Below are positions 10,681-20,751 of a DNA stretch of 64,000 bases, in pieces. The stretch spans positions 15,163,399-15,227,398 of the forward strand of contig CM066912.1 of the NCBI GenBank assembly GCA_033964015.1, written 5' to 3'. Within the stretch, counting starts at the first letter, position 1. The number at the start of each line of letters is the position of its first letter. The stretch is from Scolanthus callimorphus (taxonomy: Eukaryota > Cnidaria > Anthozoa > Actiniaria > Edwardsiidae). The notes under the pieces are model-generated. The model did not search any database and was not told where the DNA came from. It saw only the letters and a list, made by a program, of their open reading frames with translations. Made by a program: the position numbers and the translations under genes.

Positions 10681-11097
10681 AATAAAATAATTAAAGCAAA
10701 AACAAACATTTCGGATATATATCTTATCAGTAGATCATGCTATTATTGGCCATTAAAAGGAAAGAAAATTCTGTCTTGCAGTAAATGCATTAAAAATATA
10801 CTTTGAAATTATTTTACATAAGTTTTCAGGTGGATTTATCAGTAAGAGGAAGAGCTCATTGTCCGATATTCTGCTTGTCTTAATTTTCCTTGACTGCTCT
10901 ATCTGTTTGAAAAGTTTATTCCGTTCAATTTTAAAATAACTACAATTTTTAATATAGGAAGTGTCTATGTTAATAGGAAGTGGCTATGCCCTTGATTTTG
11001 ATCTGCATATAAGCCTCGCATTGTGCTTGTCAAGCCATGACATACCTGAGTACAACATTCAACATCCGTCGATTAAATTTCTTTGTTTATAATATAC

Positions 11098-11400
11098 AGT
11101 GCAAAATTACTCGATGCTGATTGGCTAAGAGCGAGGACATTTTTTCTAATTGAGGGCAAAATTACTTTGCACACGTTTTAATACGAGCAGTCAACACGCG
11201 AGCTGAATATTACCCTTTTATATCATAAACAAGTTATCACATTGGTTCCTCCTAAAATTAGGAATTAATTTCACTTGTGTTTTCATTTTTTTTTTTTTCA
11301 AATTGCCCTCGCTGCAAACGGCTCGGGCAATTATTGAAAAAAATTGAAAACACTCGTGAAATTAATCCCTAATTTTACTCGGCCCCATGCGATTACCTAT
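11098..11400 (+). mobile_element. Hairpin element with NF-Y box, twin-hairpin relative
   Basis: CTGATTGGCT at 11117-11126 sits near the left end. A second hairpin lies at about 11251-11382: AAATTAGGAATTAATTTCAC against GTGAAATTAATCCCTAATTT. It ends ...ATTACCTATACT, a 3' motif shared with the twin-hairpin element whose end is at 30690. A partial copy of the second arm is at about 55020-55110. Confidence 0.55.
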
Positions 11401-11948
11401 ACTAACTGCACAAAAATTTCAGGACCCCCTTAAAGGTACAGTAAAAATTTCAAGGTCTTGCCTTTTCTCACCAAGCATACTCTGATAAATAATGAACAAA
11501 TCAGATCATGGATCTGATTTTTTGGGACCAGGGGCTCAAAAGTATAAAGATGATGGGGGAAGCTGAGGCAGGCATCTCAGCAAGCAAAAAACAGTGGATG
11601 GATCCTCAACATAGGGGTCCAGTGTAGCTCAATGCTTGCAACCCTCAACAAAATACTGGAGTATTTCATAGCAAAACTGTACAAAAAATCAGATTTGAAA
11701 TAGCTTTTCCAAGAAAATGCAACATTTTACACATTTGCACTAGTTTATCAAGTCTTTTAAATTGATCCCCCTAAAATATTATCTGGTAATCTTTTCAGCC
11801 CCCAAAAAGTCTCTGCAGTTGCACATTTTGTAATGACTAAATTTACTATTCTCAAATTTATTTATTGATAAAATAAATTATTTATTGAGAAAATAAATGT
11901 AGTCATTGTGTGGCTCCAGAAATTATCCATACCCCCCCTACGGAAGGG

Positions 11949-12345
11949 CATTGGAAATTCGGGAGGGGTGGGGGGGGGGTCAATTTACCTGATCATTTCC
12001 ATACAAATACTGTATTTTTCCTCGGAAATTTCCAGCTGATCTGAGATCGTCACGGGAAAACTGGGTTATCACCTTGCCCGCGATACTTGTCAGCGGTATC
12101 ACCCATTAGGCTCTCATGCTCAAGGAAAATAATGGCGCACTTCGAAGGGAGAGAAAAGCCCATCCTTTTCTCTGGCTTCGGAGGACCACATTTCTAAAGT
12201 GATTGTCCTAGTTTTTACTCAAAATGCTTACTTAGTAGCAGAGTTTTATGAATGAAAGAAGAATCCAACTTTTAACTTGCGATTTGTTTATTTTTGGCTG
12301 GTTTATTTTCTGGCTCCATTCGTTCCGCACCCAATACCCGCCGAC
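11949..12345. other. No gene recognised
   Basis: At 12030-12082, CAGCTGATCTGAGATC ... AACTGGGTTATCACC is the inverse of text at 14900-14976, which may mark the ends of an old element of about 2.95 kb. An ATGGCGCACTTCGAAGG start near 12132 opens only about 20 codons. Confidence 0.4.
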
Positions 12346-14976
12346 ACTAAATAACTCTCAGTTGCTGCTTACAAATGCCAACTCTAAAAGCCCTGACATA
12401 GAGCTTACACACTTGGTAAGGAGGTAATGGCTTCTTCATAGAAGGAATTGATAAAAACAGCGTACTATATCTTGTCGAGAGCACTGTTTCCTGTACGAGA
12501 TTCCTAGGAGGTATGATGCGAGGATGACGTTCGAACAATGAAGGAATGAATGTCCGAAACATTGGCGTTAATCCTGCATCTGGTTGGTCTTTGTCTTTAT
12601 ATATAGCAAGCAAGCAAACCCTCAAAAATGGCACCCTTCTGTACCTACAGCTTAAAAAAAATCCGCTCTTTTTTTTTACTTCTTCTGTGGCCGTTAAACT
12701 TGTTTCTAAAAGCCAGAAAAGGAAAACACACAGCGAAGAGGCCTAATCAAGATTGTATTAACCCAGAACAAAGCAACATTAGACACGAAGGCAGCACTTT
12801 CTAATCAATTATTAGAAAAATAATAATGACCCCTGTACAATGTTTGTACTGTCACTGTGATTACATGTAAATGAGACACTAATCAATCAAAGAAAGTAAA
12901 CAAACCAGTCACCATACAAACACTTTATTTCAGATACAAATACAAATCAATATTAAGCCTGAAATAAATGTTGATTATGGCTTCACTAGCAGTGCCGGGA
13001 ATGGTTTCATTGTCATTTACCTATTTACTAAGCAAAAGAATATGGAGTAAATTTATTGTGCTTTGCTATGCCATGTGAAGCAAATGGTGTTATGGTTGTT
13101 ATAACTGTGGTGTTTTTAAATATTCATGAAGCCCAGGGCACGGATGGCAGTGATGTCTCAGGATTTGTTCCATATACCTGATAACATGAAAACAAGACAA
13201 ATCAGGCAAATAATAACAATAATAATAATAAAGCTCAGATGATCTGGAAAATTGACAGGGCTTTGTAATTAATAAGAGCAATGTTTGCATATTTTCCTGG
13301 TGTATGGTAGTTGAATCCCAAAAAGTAGTTGAATTTTGAAAGCTATTTTGCTATTAATTAGATTTTGATAATCCTCTGAAAAAGCAGGAAGAACAACTGA
13401 AAATGTTTTTCCTTTATCACAAAATGCCTATAGGCCCCTCAGACACTGCATTCCATGAAACTGTAGCTAAGGCTACCAAGAATGTATTATTTGTTTTAGA
13501 CTGTGCCACGCAGCTAGCAATTAGCCATGTTCTTTGGGGCTGTAAGTATAGCCTTCTTGGATTTTACATGAATCAATCTGACACTTCCATAGAACTTGAA
13601 ATTAAAGGACTTTTTGCAGTCACCGTAAGGATGACATAGCTGGGAGGCTGTGGCCCATTAGAAGTGTACCAAGTACTATTTGGAGGTGCAAATGATTTCA
13701 AATTTGCTGATTGGGGACTTTGGGGGTCCGTACATCCCTTACTTGTCCAAACATCTTCATACATTAGAAACAATAATAATAATCAATTTTCTTTCAAGAG
13801 AGTAGCATGTGACAAAAACTTGTTGCCCTCCTGTAGTATTCATTCTTCACCCGTATTCTATTAAATGTATCAGTTAATTCCAGCAGTGACCATGCCCATT
13901 TGTCATTTTTTAGAAAGAAATATGGTTGATAAAAACCATCCCTCCTGCATTTATCACATTATAAACCACGGAAATCCTCGTTTTATTGCTTAAGTATGTT
14001 CCCTGTATTTTTCAACTTCTAAGGGCTGGTTCTTGACCGCCGTTAACAGGGAAGGCTGGTTCACGGTCATCATAGCAACAGAAAAAAAACACATCTTAGA
14101 AAATTGGCCATAATTTATATCACATAGAACATTTGGATGAATTTTTTTAACAAAAATGCACTCACATTCCACTGCTTGGGCTGTCACAATGATCAGACCC
14201 TTCCCTGTTTAGCAGAGGCCACTTCTATCTTGTTTTGTGTTTTGAAGTAGCTCCTTTTGCGCAGTTGAAACACACAATAAATCATAAAAATTAAAAGTAA
14301 AAAGAAACGCGCAAGATAAAAAGTAGCCTCTACTCGCAGGGAATTCAGACTCCAACCAAAGTTAACCCCTGGTTGCTACAGACAACATATTCGAAGAAAT
14401 ATTCCGCTCTTCGAGACAGATATTCGAAATTTCCTTTTTAAAGGAAAAACTTAATTGTAGTAGTCAGTAAGTATAGAATAGACGTAGCCTTGGCTCAGAA
14501 GTTCGGCTGGACGCACTGAGAAATAACGGTTCAAGCACTGCAGCACCACTCCTTGAGGCTGATTATGATAGCAATAACAATCTCAAAGTCTCCCCGGATC
14601 ATCGAAGATCATTTCCAGAGCTTCTTGCTCTTCTGGTTTCACATTGTTTTGTACACAAAATCACTCGGAAGTTCCCTGCCAATCTCGACCTATCCAATCT
14701 CGAGCTGTTTTTTGAAGACAACAACAGAAATTTGCAGCGTGGCATCACGCAAAAGTCCTGTGACTCATTCAGGCCTTGTCGAGATCCACAGCATAACAAA
14801 TGAAGTCGCTCAGACGGCAGAAAACAGTAAAAAGAGAAACACAATAAGCGAAAAACTTATCTCCCCTTCGAATTCTGAGTCATCTTGCAGGCCAGGTTAC
14901 CAAGGGTGATAACCCAGTTTTTCAAACTCCCTCGATTCTGATTGGCTAATATTTTTTCCCAGATCAGCTGGTTGCA
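12029..14976. mobile_element. Possible old TIR element, about 2.95 kb
   Basis: The ends CCAGCTGATCTG (left) and CAGATCAGCTGG (right) are inverted, and a second shared block GGGTTATCACC / GGTGATAACCC lies inside. CTGATTGGCT occurs in the right end (14938-14947) but has been lost on the left. No clear target duplication and no recognised transposase. Low certainty. Confidence 0.4.
12347..14900. other. No convincing gene; several short open frames
   Basis: Open frames of 60-118 codons (for example 12347-12634 minus and 14553-14909 plus) show no recognisable domain, and none has strong paired splice sites. CTTTATTTCAG near 12920 gives a minus-strand AATAAA, so a minus-strand transcript end is possible but unsupported by exons. 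Confidence 0.35.
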
Positions 14977-15106
14977 ACTGCAGAGAGGTTTTGAGGGCTG
15001 ACAAGATTGCCAGATATTGACTTGATTTATGTATTGCTTGGCATGTGTGCCATGTCAGAATTAGCATGCTCTCAGCAATAACTTTCATGATTTGTTCAAG
15101 ACAATA

Positions 15107-15158
15107 TTAGCGGAGCTCCAGCGCGGGCCGAAGGCCCGCGCAAGCGGAGCACCATACC
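15107..15158. mobile_element. Type II GC-hairpin end
   Basis: TTAGCGGAGCTCC, then the perfect stem GCGCGGGCC-GAA-GGCCCGCGC, then AAGCGGAGCACCATAC. The same architecture with different stem bases occurs at 37727-37771, 39161-39205 (inverted) and 42214-42258 (inverted, stem shortened). Confidence 0.7.
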
Positions 15159-15805
15159 TAAGGAAAAACCGTATACCATCGAGTTGATTTTGAAACGTCA
15201 CGGGTAATTAAATTCATTTTTTCATTTAATTGATGGCGCGGTGCCCAACTAATTAGTGCGTTGTAAAGCAATTACCCCATAGATAATTGTGTCAAAGTTT
15301 GGTTGCCGTAGGTGGTTCCTTTCGCGAGATATAATTTATTGTCTTTTTTCTGTATAAAAACCTATAGCGTACGCCGTCCAGTGGTCCGTGTACACACGCT
15401 CGTGTCCGTCCGTGTACACATGGGATCCCTGTGTTATTCCTTTAAAATTTAATATCTCGAAAAGGATAAAACGTGAGAAAACCATTCTTGGAGAGAATTA
15501 TATATAGAGAATATTTATGCAATATTATGCATGAGGCACATAATGGCTGGCTGACGTGACATGACGTCATTACCAATACCGTCAAACTGCTTTTGGCGGG
15601 AAATGTCGACATCCGGCGCGCGCGCCTGCTCATCTGAGGACTGGGGTCAGGGGACTTTTTTTTCAAAAAACATTTCTCTTCGGCAGATCAGAAACACTGC
15701 AAACATTTATTTCTCTTTACTAGTATATTTTACCATTTACCTGTGCTGAGGTTAGAATTCTGAACTTTTTCGTATACATTTTACAATCAAATGGAGATGC
15801 AGTCA
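15159..15805. other. Probable element interior, no gene
   Basis: Contains CGTCCGTCC/GTGTACAC-rich text at 15380-15430 resembling 1000-1020, and GCGCGCGCG near 15617. No exon recognised. Confidence 0.4.
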
Positions 15806-15810
15806 AGTGG

Positions 15811-15930
15811 AATTAAGGTGACTCATTCGAAATTCAAAATGCACCCAACTGTGTCTAGAGCGCAAATCTGCGTCGCCAAACTCAATGCTATAACTTTTGT
15901 GTCTTTTCCTCTATTGTTATAATTTTTTTT
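15811..15930 (+). repeat. Dispersed repeat, partner inverted at 29371-29494
   Basis: About 120 bp. It contains GCAAATCTGCGTCGCCAAAC and CTCTATTGTTATAATT, matched in reverse at 29371-29494 with a few differences. Function unknown. Confidence 0.75.
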
Positions 15931-16479
15931 CAAATCCTACTTTAATGACGTATAAATCAGTTATTAATAAGCGATCATCTTGGAAACATTTTAAAAGTCA
16001 CAATCTAAATTTTTGTGAGGCCCTAATTTCATATTCAGGTCGTACTAGAAAAAAAAATTGCCGGTTTTTTGGGCTCAAACTCCAGGAATCGATTCTAGTT
16101 GAAGTAATCTCAATTCGTTGGAACAGAAACGCGGTAATAAAAATGCCGTCAACTTTGGCCAAATTAGAAGCTCACTCTGCTCGGCTTGAATTGAATTTTA
16201 ATAGTGCTCCGAAAACATATTATTTTGGGCCTTTTCCCTCGGCACTATGTTGTATAGTAATGTATTAAACTTTACCGAAGGTCAGATTGTAAATACCATG
16301 AACTACTAAAATGTTGGAAAATTATCTACCGGGAAAAGAAATCGTGAAAGCGCAATGAATTGATTACAAGAATGTCGCGTTAAAATGTGTCGTTATTACG
16401 TATTATTTCTTGCTAAGATGTATATAGACGAAAAGCTTGTGGCATTGGTAAAACTTAGTAACCAAATTTGACCATTATA
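15931..16479. other. AT-rich, no gene recognised
   Basis: A 123-codon open frame (15897-16268) has low complexity at the start and no domain; it overlaps the dispersed repeat and is probably chance. Confidence 0.4.
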
Positions 16480-16860
16480 TGTGCTTGTTTGGTGTAGAAG
16501 AAAATTACAAAGTTTTGACATTCACACTCTAAGTCTTGCACGCAGATTTGAAGCTCTCTTGTTTATGAATGGTAATGAAATCTGACGTTTCGCCAGGGGG
16601 TGCACATTTAGGTCTACTCTAATCCGCGAACAAAGAAAGCTTTTATCATAGCAAGTTTTTATGTTCCATAGGGACTTAATAAGACAATTGCTATTTTCGG
16701 AGCTATTTTGCTATTTTGATTAGATTTGGCCTAATGAGCTCCCCCTGGAAAAACGTCAGATTTCATTATCATTCATAAACAAGAGAGCTTCAAATCTGCG
16801 TGCAAGACTAGAGGGTGAATGTTGTAACTTTGTAATTTTCTTCTATACCAAATAAGCACA
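16480..16860. mobile_element. Foldback element, 381 bp
   Basis: Arms 16480-16600 and 16741-16860 are inverted copies: TGTGCTTGTTTGGTGTAGAA against TTCTATACCAAATAAGCACA, with CCAGGGGG/CCCCCTGG at the inner edge. Non-coding. Confidence 0.8.
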
Positions 16861-16863
16861 TTC

Positions 16864-17085
16864 ATATTTTCCTCTTCCCTTTAGTAAGAGATAACCTAAA
16901 TGGGGCTGCCGCAGTTCTTGCTCGTTTACTGGGTAGGAATAAAACAAGACGATTGTTGAAGTTAAAATGGCTGGGGGCGATAGCCCAAAGCCGCTTTATT
17001 CGAATTTTCTGATCCAAATCGAAAATACGAAATACGAAGATGTCGTTTTTACAGTGCCCAGTAAAGGTGAGGGCAATCAAAACGC
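16864..17085 (+). repeat. Exon-like cassette, copy 1 of a 222-bp direct duplication
   Basis: The duplicate is at 17361-17582 (offset 497 bp). Both copies hold a strong acceptor (TTCCCTTTAG), an ATG (16967 here) opening 33 codons starting MAGGDSPKPLYSNFL, and a donor (AAAG/GTGAGG at 17067). The peptide is conserved between copies at all but about three positions. It may be a first coding exon captured by a repeat. No domain recognised and no downstream exon found. Confidence 0.5.
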
Positions 17086-17117
17086 AATCACCATCATGTG
17101 GAAGGCTAGGGGAGGAG

Positions 17118-17283
17118 GAGGGTCAAAGGAAAAAACAGCGTGCTCGCTTCAAGGTCTCGACGAATGACTAATTGCAAAATCCGTCCCCTAGAGGGGGGTT
17201 AATGGAAGTCCTCTCCTCGGGGAGCCAGCGGCCGCCACATGACCGTGATTGTTACATAATCAATCGCTTGAGTATAATGGCTA
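17118..17283 (-). repeat. Dispersed repeat, near-identical copy at 28703-28858
   Basis: Direct copy of 28703-28858, with CCTAGAGGGGGGTTAATGG and GGAGCCAGCGGCCGCCACAT in both. At the second locus the minus strand continues into GACGAG/GTAAGAATG, a good splice donor, so the repeat may derive from a minus-strand first exon and its promoter. Confidence 0.7.
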
Positions 17284-17360
17284 CAGATTAATAACTAGTA
17301 GATCGCGATAGGCGGAAGAGAAAATATAAAAATCACATTCGCTTTGCAAATATTCCATTT

Positions 17361-17582
17361 ATATTTTCCTCTTCCCTTTAGTAAGAGATAACCTAAATGG
17401 GGCTGTCGCAGTTCTTGCTCGTTTACTGGGTAGGAATAAAACAAGACGATTGTTGGAGTTAAAATGGCTGAGGGCGATAGCCCAAAGCCGCTTTATTCGA
17501 ATTTTCTGATCGAAATCGAAAATACGAAATACGAAGATGACGTTTTTACAGTGCCCAGTAAAGGTGAGGGCAATCAAAACGC
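17361..17582 (+). repeat. Exon-like cassette, copy 2
   Basis: Same layout as 16864-17085; ATG at 17464, peptide beginning MAEGDSPKPLYSNFL, donor AAAG/GTGAGG. Only a few substitutions separate the copies, so the duplication is young. Confidence 0.5.
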
Positions 17583-18141
17583 CAAATGCATCATAAAGCA
17601 AATATGATGCAGCCCCACCCAAGAAACGCGACAACCACACAACCCTTAGGACAAAAACAAATTGAATCAGGAATCGTTCATGAATCCATTAATATTGATG
17701 AACAGTATATAGCTAATAAATTAGACAGTAAAAACGTCTGATTTCACCTGGCCGCTGCCACTTGCTAATCGCTAGTAGACTAGACGAAATATCAGAAAAT
17801 TGCAATATTTAAGGCGCATGAGGCATTTTTAGTAAAAGCTGGCAACAAGAGTTTTCTTATGCAATTTTTCACGCTGAATCCGAATTTTCTTGTTGCCATC
17901 CCTGATTTGCATTTTAATGGGTGAAAATGACGTCATCATGATTGACAGCTGTTCGCGAACCCCTTAAAATAGTTTTGTCGCTATATTTCAAATTCGAACG
18001 AATATTTAACTTAGACAGGATAGTTTAGAATGTTCTATACGAAAAATTGTCGTATTATTCGGATATGGCGCTGCTGTGATATTCAGAATGGCGGATCGTT
18101 CAAAACGATCATGCAATCTGCTGCCCCGTGGCATAATCGAA

Positions 18142-18517
18142 AAATAGTCGTATATCTTCACTTGGTACTATTGTGCTCCATATGATATAAGTTATGGGAA
18201 GGAGACCTGGCGAAGCTCAAAAAGGCAATTACTAGCAAAGAGGGAGGGAGGGTGGGTGGGTGGGCAAAAGCTGGCTCCACCAGGCCTCTAGATGAGCACA
18301 ATAAGGCCCTCTAACCTGCTACACACAGACATACTATTCCCATGTGCAGACCTACACCAGGGTCGCCATCCTGGCGCTACGATCTCAAAACCAACTGAAT
18401 TGATTATGTAAATTTATATCTTATATGTCACACACTATTCCCAAGTGAAAATAGTCGTATATCTTCACTTGGTACTATTGTGCTCCATATGATATAAGTT
18501 ATGGGAAGGAGACCTGG
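18142..18517 (+). repeat. Partial tandem dimer, 306-bp period, identical 70-bp ends
   Basis: 18142-18211 and 18448-18517 are identical (TAGTCGTATATCTTCACTTG ... GGAGACCTGGC). The junction forms an inverted pair, CCCAAGTGAA against TTCACTTGG. A related dimer with a 276-bp period is at 28861-29194. A piece of the interior (CAACTGAATTGATTATG ... CCCAAGTGAAAATAG) recurs at 24038-24108. Confidence 0.8.
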
Positions 18518-18599
18518 CTCCGCCCCATTGACACTTACAGTGTTCAGATACCTTCCCATCCTAATGCAACCCCTAACCCAAAATATCCTAAATCCTCTC

Positions 18600-19035
18600 C
18601 AACCTTATTCCCTATACCCATAACTCAAAACCTCTCTTGACCACACCCATAACCCCAAGCCTCTCTTGACCACACCCATTACTCAAACACCTCTCGCGAC
18701 CACACCCATACCTCAGAACCTCTCGCGACCTCGCCCATAACTCAAAGGCCTCTCGTAACCACATTCATAATTCAAAACTGCCCTTGACCACACCCATAAC
18801 TGATAACTAAAACCGGTTTTGGGCATACCCATAACTAAACATTTCTCTAGGACATACCCCCAATTAAAAATCTCTCTTGGACACGCCCATAACTCGAGGC
18901 TCCTCTTGGACACATTCATAACTCAACACCTCTCTAGAACATACCCATAACTCAACAAAACCTTTCTGAACGCACCCATAAGTCAAAGCTTCTCTGAGCA
19001 CACCCAAAACTCAAACCACTCTTTGGCATACCCAT
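18600..19035. repeat. Degenerate minisatellite, about 30-bp unit
   Basis: Around 14 diverged copies of a unit like CCTCTCTTGACCACACCCAT followed by AACTCAAAA. Non-coding. Confidence 0.75.
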
Positions 19036-19245
19036 ACATGTTTGTCCGGTGACGACGTCACACCACATGACCAAGTGCTGTTGCACCCCCTTGTTCCTTA
19101 GGAAACTTCACCCAAGCGCGGTTGTCTTAGGTTCATCCCTCCCAAGATATAAACCTCTCATTTCGCTCCGCTATAAAACTGATCATGGGTTGCCTGTGCA
19201 ACGACGGACACGCGGAAAACCATGACAGAATGGGTCGACGCATAT
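19036..19245 (-). mobile_element. Remnant of a CRE-array element
   Basis: One unit in the orientation of 38.0-39.0 kb (GGTGACGACGTCACACC, CTTCACCCAAGCGCGGTTGT), followed by text matching the inverse of 967-1090 (GGGTTGCCTGTGCAACG). Confidence 0.65.
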
Positions 19246-19496
19246 ATACACTATAACAGGTCCAACGAAGGGTTGGGCTCCCTGTGTAAGGAATGAACAC
19301 TCAACTCCTAACTTGGATAACTTGGCGAACAAAGGGAGATATGGCATACATGAATAATATAGCAAAGAAAAGCCAAACACAGGGAACCCAACCCTTCGAT
19401 GACCAGGATTCAGACTATGTCTGCAGAGATCCTGTTTTCAGACCCCCCAGTCATCGAAGGGGATTAAAGGTTCCATTTTTTTTTTTTTAATACGGT

Positions 19497-20150
19497 ACAT
19501 GACCCTACGCACATACGGTACATGACCCCTACGCACCGCGTGGGACACCATCCTCTCGCGCCAGATGTATATAGTACATGCCTCCACGCACCGCGTGCGA
19601 CACTATCCCTCCTACATATGGCACATATCCCACCGCACCAATGCGGTACATCCCTCCTAGCACCACGTGCGGTATCCTCCTCGTCCACGTGCGGTATAGC
19701 TCCACCCTGTCCTTCCCCCTCCCTCTTCGCACCCCGTGCGGTATTCTCCTCGCACCACATGCGGTAAACCTCCTCGCACCACGTGCGGTACGTTCTTCCT
19801 CTTGTGCCCCCTCCTTGCGGTCTAAAGATTGTGCCCCTAACACAAACGTGCCAGAAAAATTGCTTCGCACCGGGTGCGGTAAATCTCCTCACACCACGTG
19901 CGGTAAATCTCCTCGCACTACGTGCGGTACGTTCTTCCTCTTGTGCCCCCTCCTTGCGGTCTAAAAATTTTTGTCCCTGACACAAACATGCCATATAAAT
20001 TGCCTCGCACCAGGTGCGGTAAATCTCCTCGCACCACGTGCGGTAAATCTCCTCGCACTACGTGCGGTACGTTCATCCTCTTGTACCCCCCTCCTTGCGG
20101 TCCGTGACACAAACATGCCATATAAATTGCCTCGCACCACGTAACGCACA
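19497..20150. repeat. Nested minisatellite rich in CACGTGCGGT
   Basis: Short units such as CCTCGCACCACGTGCGGTAA (24 bp) repeat within a longer block that also holds CTTGTGCCCCCTCCTTGCGG and CATGCCATATAAATTGC. The longer block recurs with a period near 141-145 bp. E-box-like ACGTG palindromes occur more than a dozen times. Long open frames on both strands (up to 176 codons) arise only because stop codons are absent from the unit. Confidence 0.8.
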
Positions 20151-20751
20151 TAATAAGACACATAATTACGACATAATTACGGCATAAGGACATAATTGCG
20201 ACGAGGTATTACCAAAATAACATACAACAGCCAGCGTACACAAAGTGAGCCTAACGCTAACTGCAGGCGACTGACAATAAAAAATCACAATACAACCCAG
20301 TGAGTCGGGCCTGCCAGCAAAACGCGGACAAACACACAGAAGCCACAAAACCAACAAACTACAAAGCAAACAGAAGACATAAATGCACACAACGTGATGT
20401 ACAAAAAGGCTCTCGAATCTGCAACCCACAGACGTCTATATTTCCATGTATAGGCGAAGAGCAAACGATATACTGATGTTGCAATCCAAACATGTAAACA
20501 AACTGACTAGCACTCCGGATAAAAGTTCATGACGCGGATAAGGAAATGTGACACGAGAATGCAGGACCTACCACACTAAATACACCTCGTTACTTCTACT
20601 TTTCCCGGAGCAGTAGCCGAGTTCTGTTCCGGCGAGTTTCTTTATGAACGACGAAAGATGCCAGAAACAAGTAGAGCTCGTGAGAGTGGAAATGTCCCGA
20701 AACACCGACGGGAGACGCGTGTGGTCGTAATCTTGCGTAATAACTGGCCAA

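Larger units (their letters stand above)
9926..11948. mobile_element. TIR element, about 2.0 kb, GC-tipped
   Basis: The left end CCCTTCCGTGGAGTGGGTAT pairs with the right end ACGGAAGGG, preceded by TGGCTCCAGAAATTATCC. The inverted repeat spans about 40 bp with mismatches. The interior holds G runs (10048-10070, 10375-10397), a C run (10580-10600), two retroelement tails and a hairpin element. No target duplication is clear and no transposase is seen. Confidence 0.6.

Noticed and set aside
16967..17167. A complete 66-residue protein at the first exon-like cassette
   Set aside because: The part after the donor at 17067 is not shared with the duplicate and is Gly-rich read-through; only the first 33 codons are paired with splice signals.
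19464..20193. Arg-rich proteins of 90-176 codons
   Set aside because: Read-through of the ACGTG minisatellite in several frames; low-complexity translation only.
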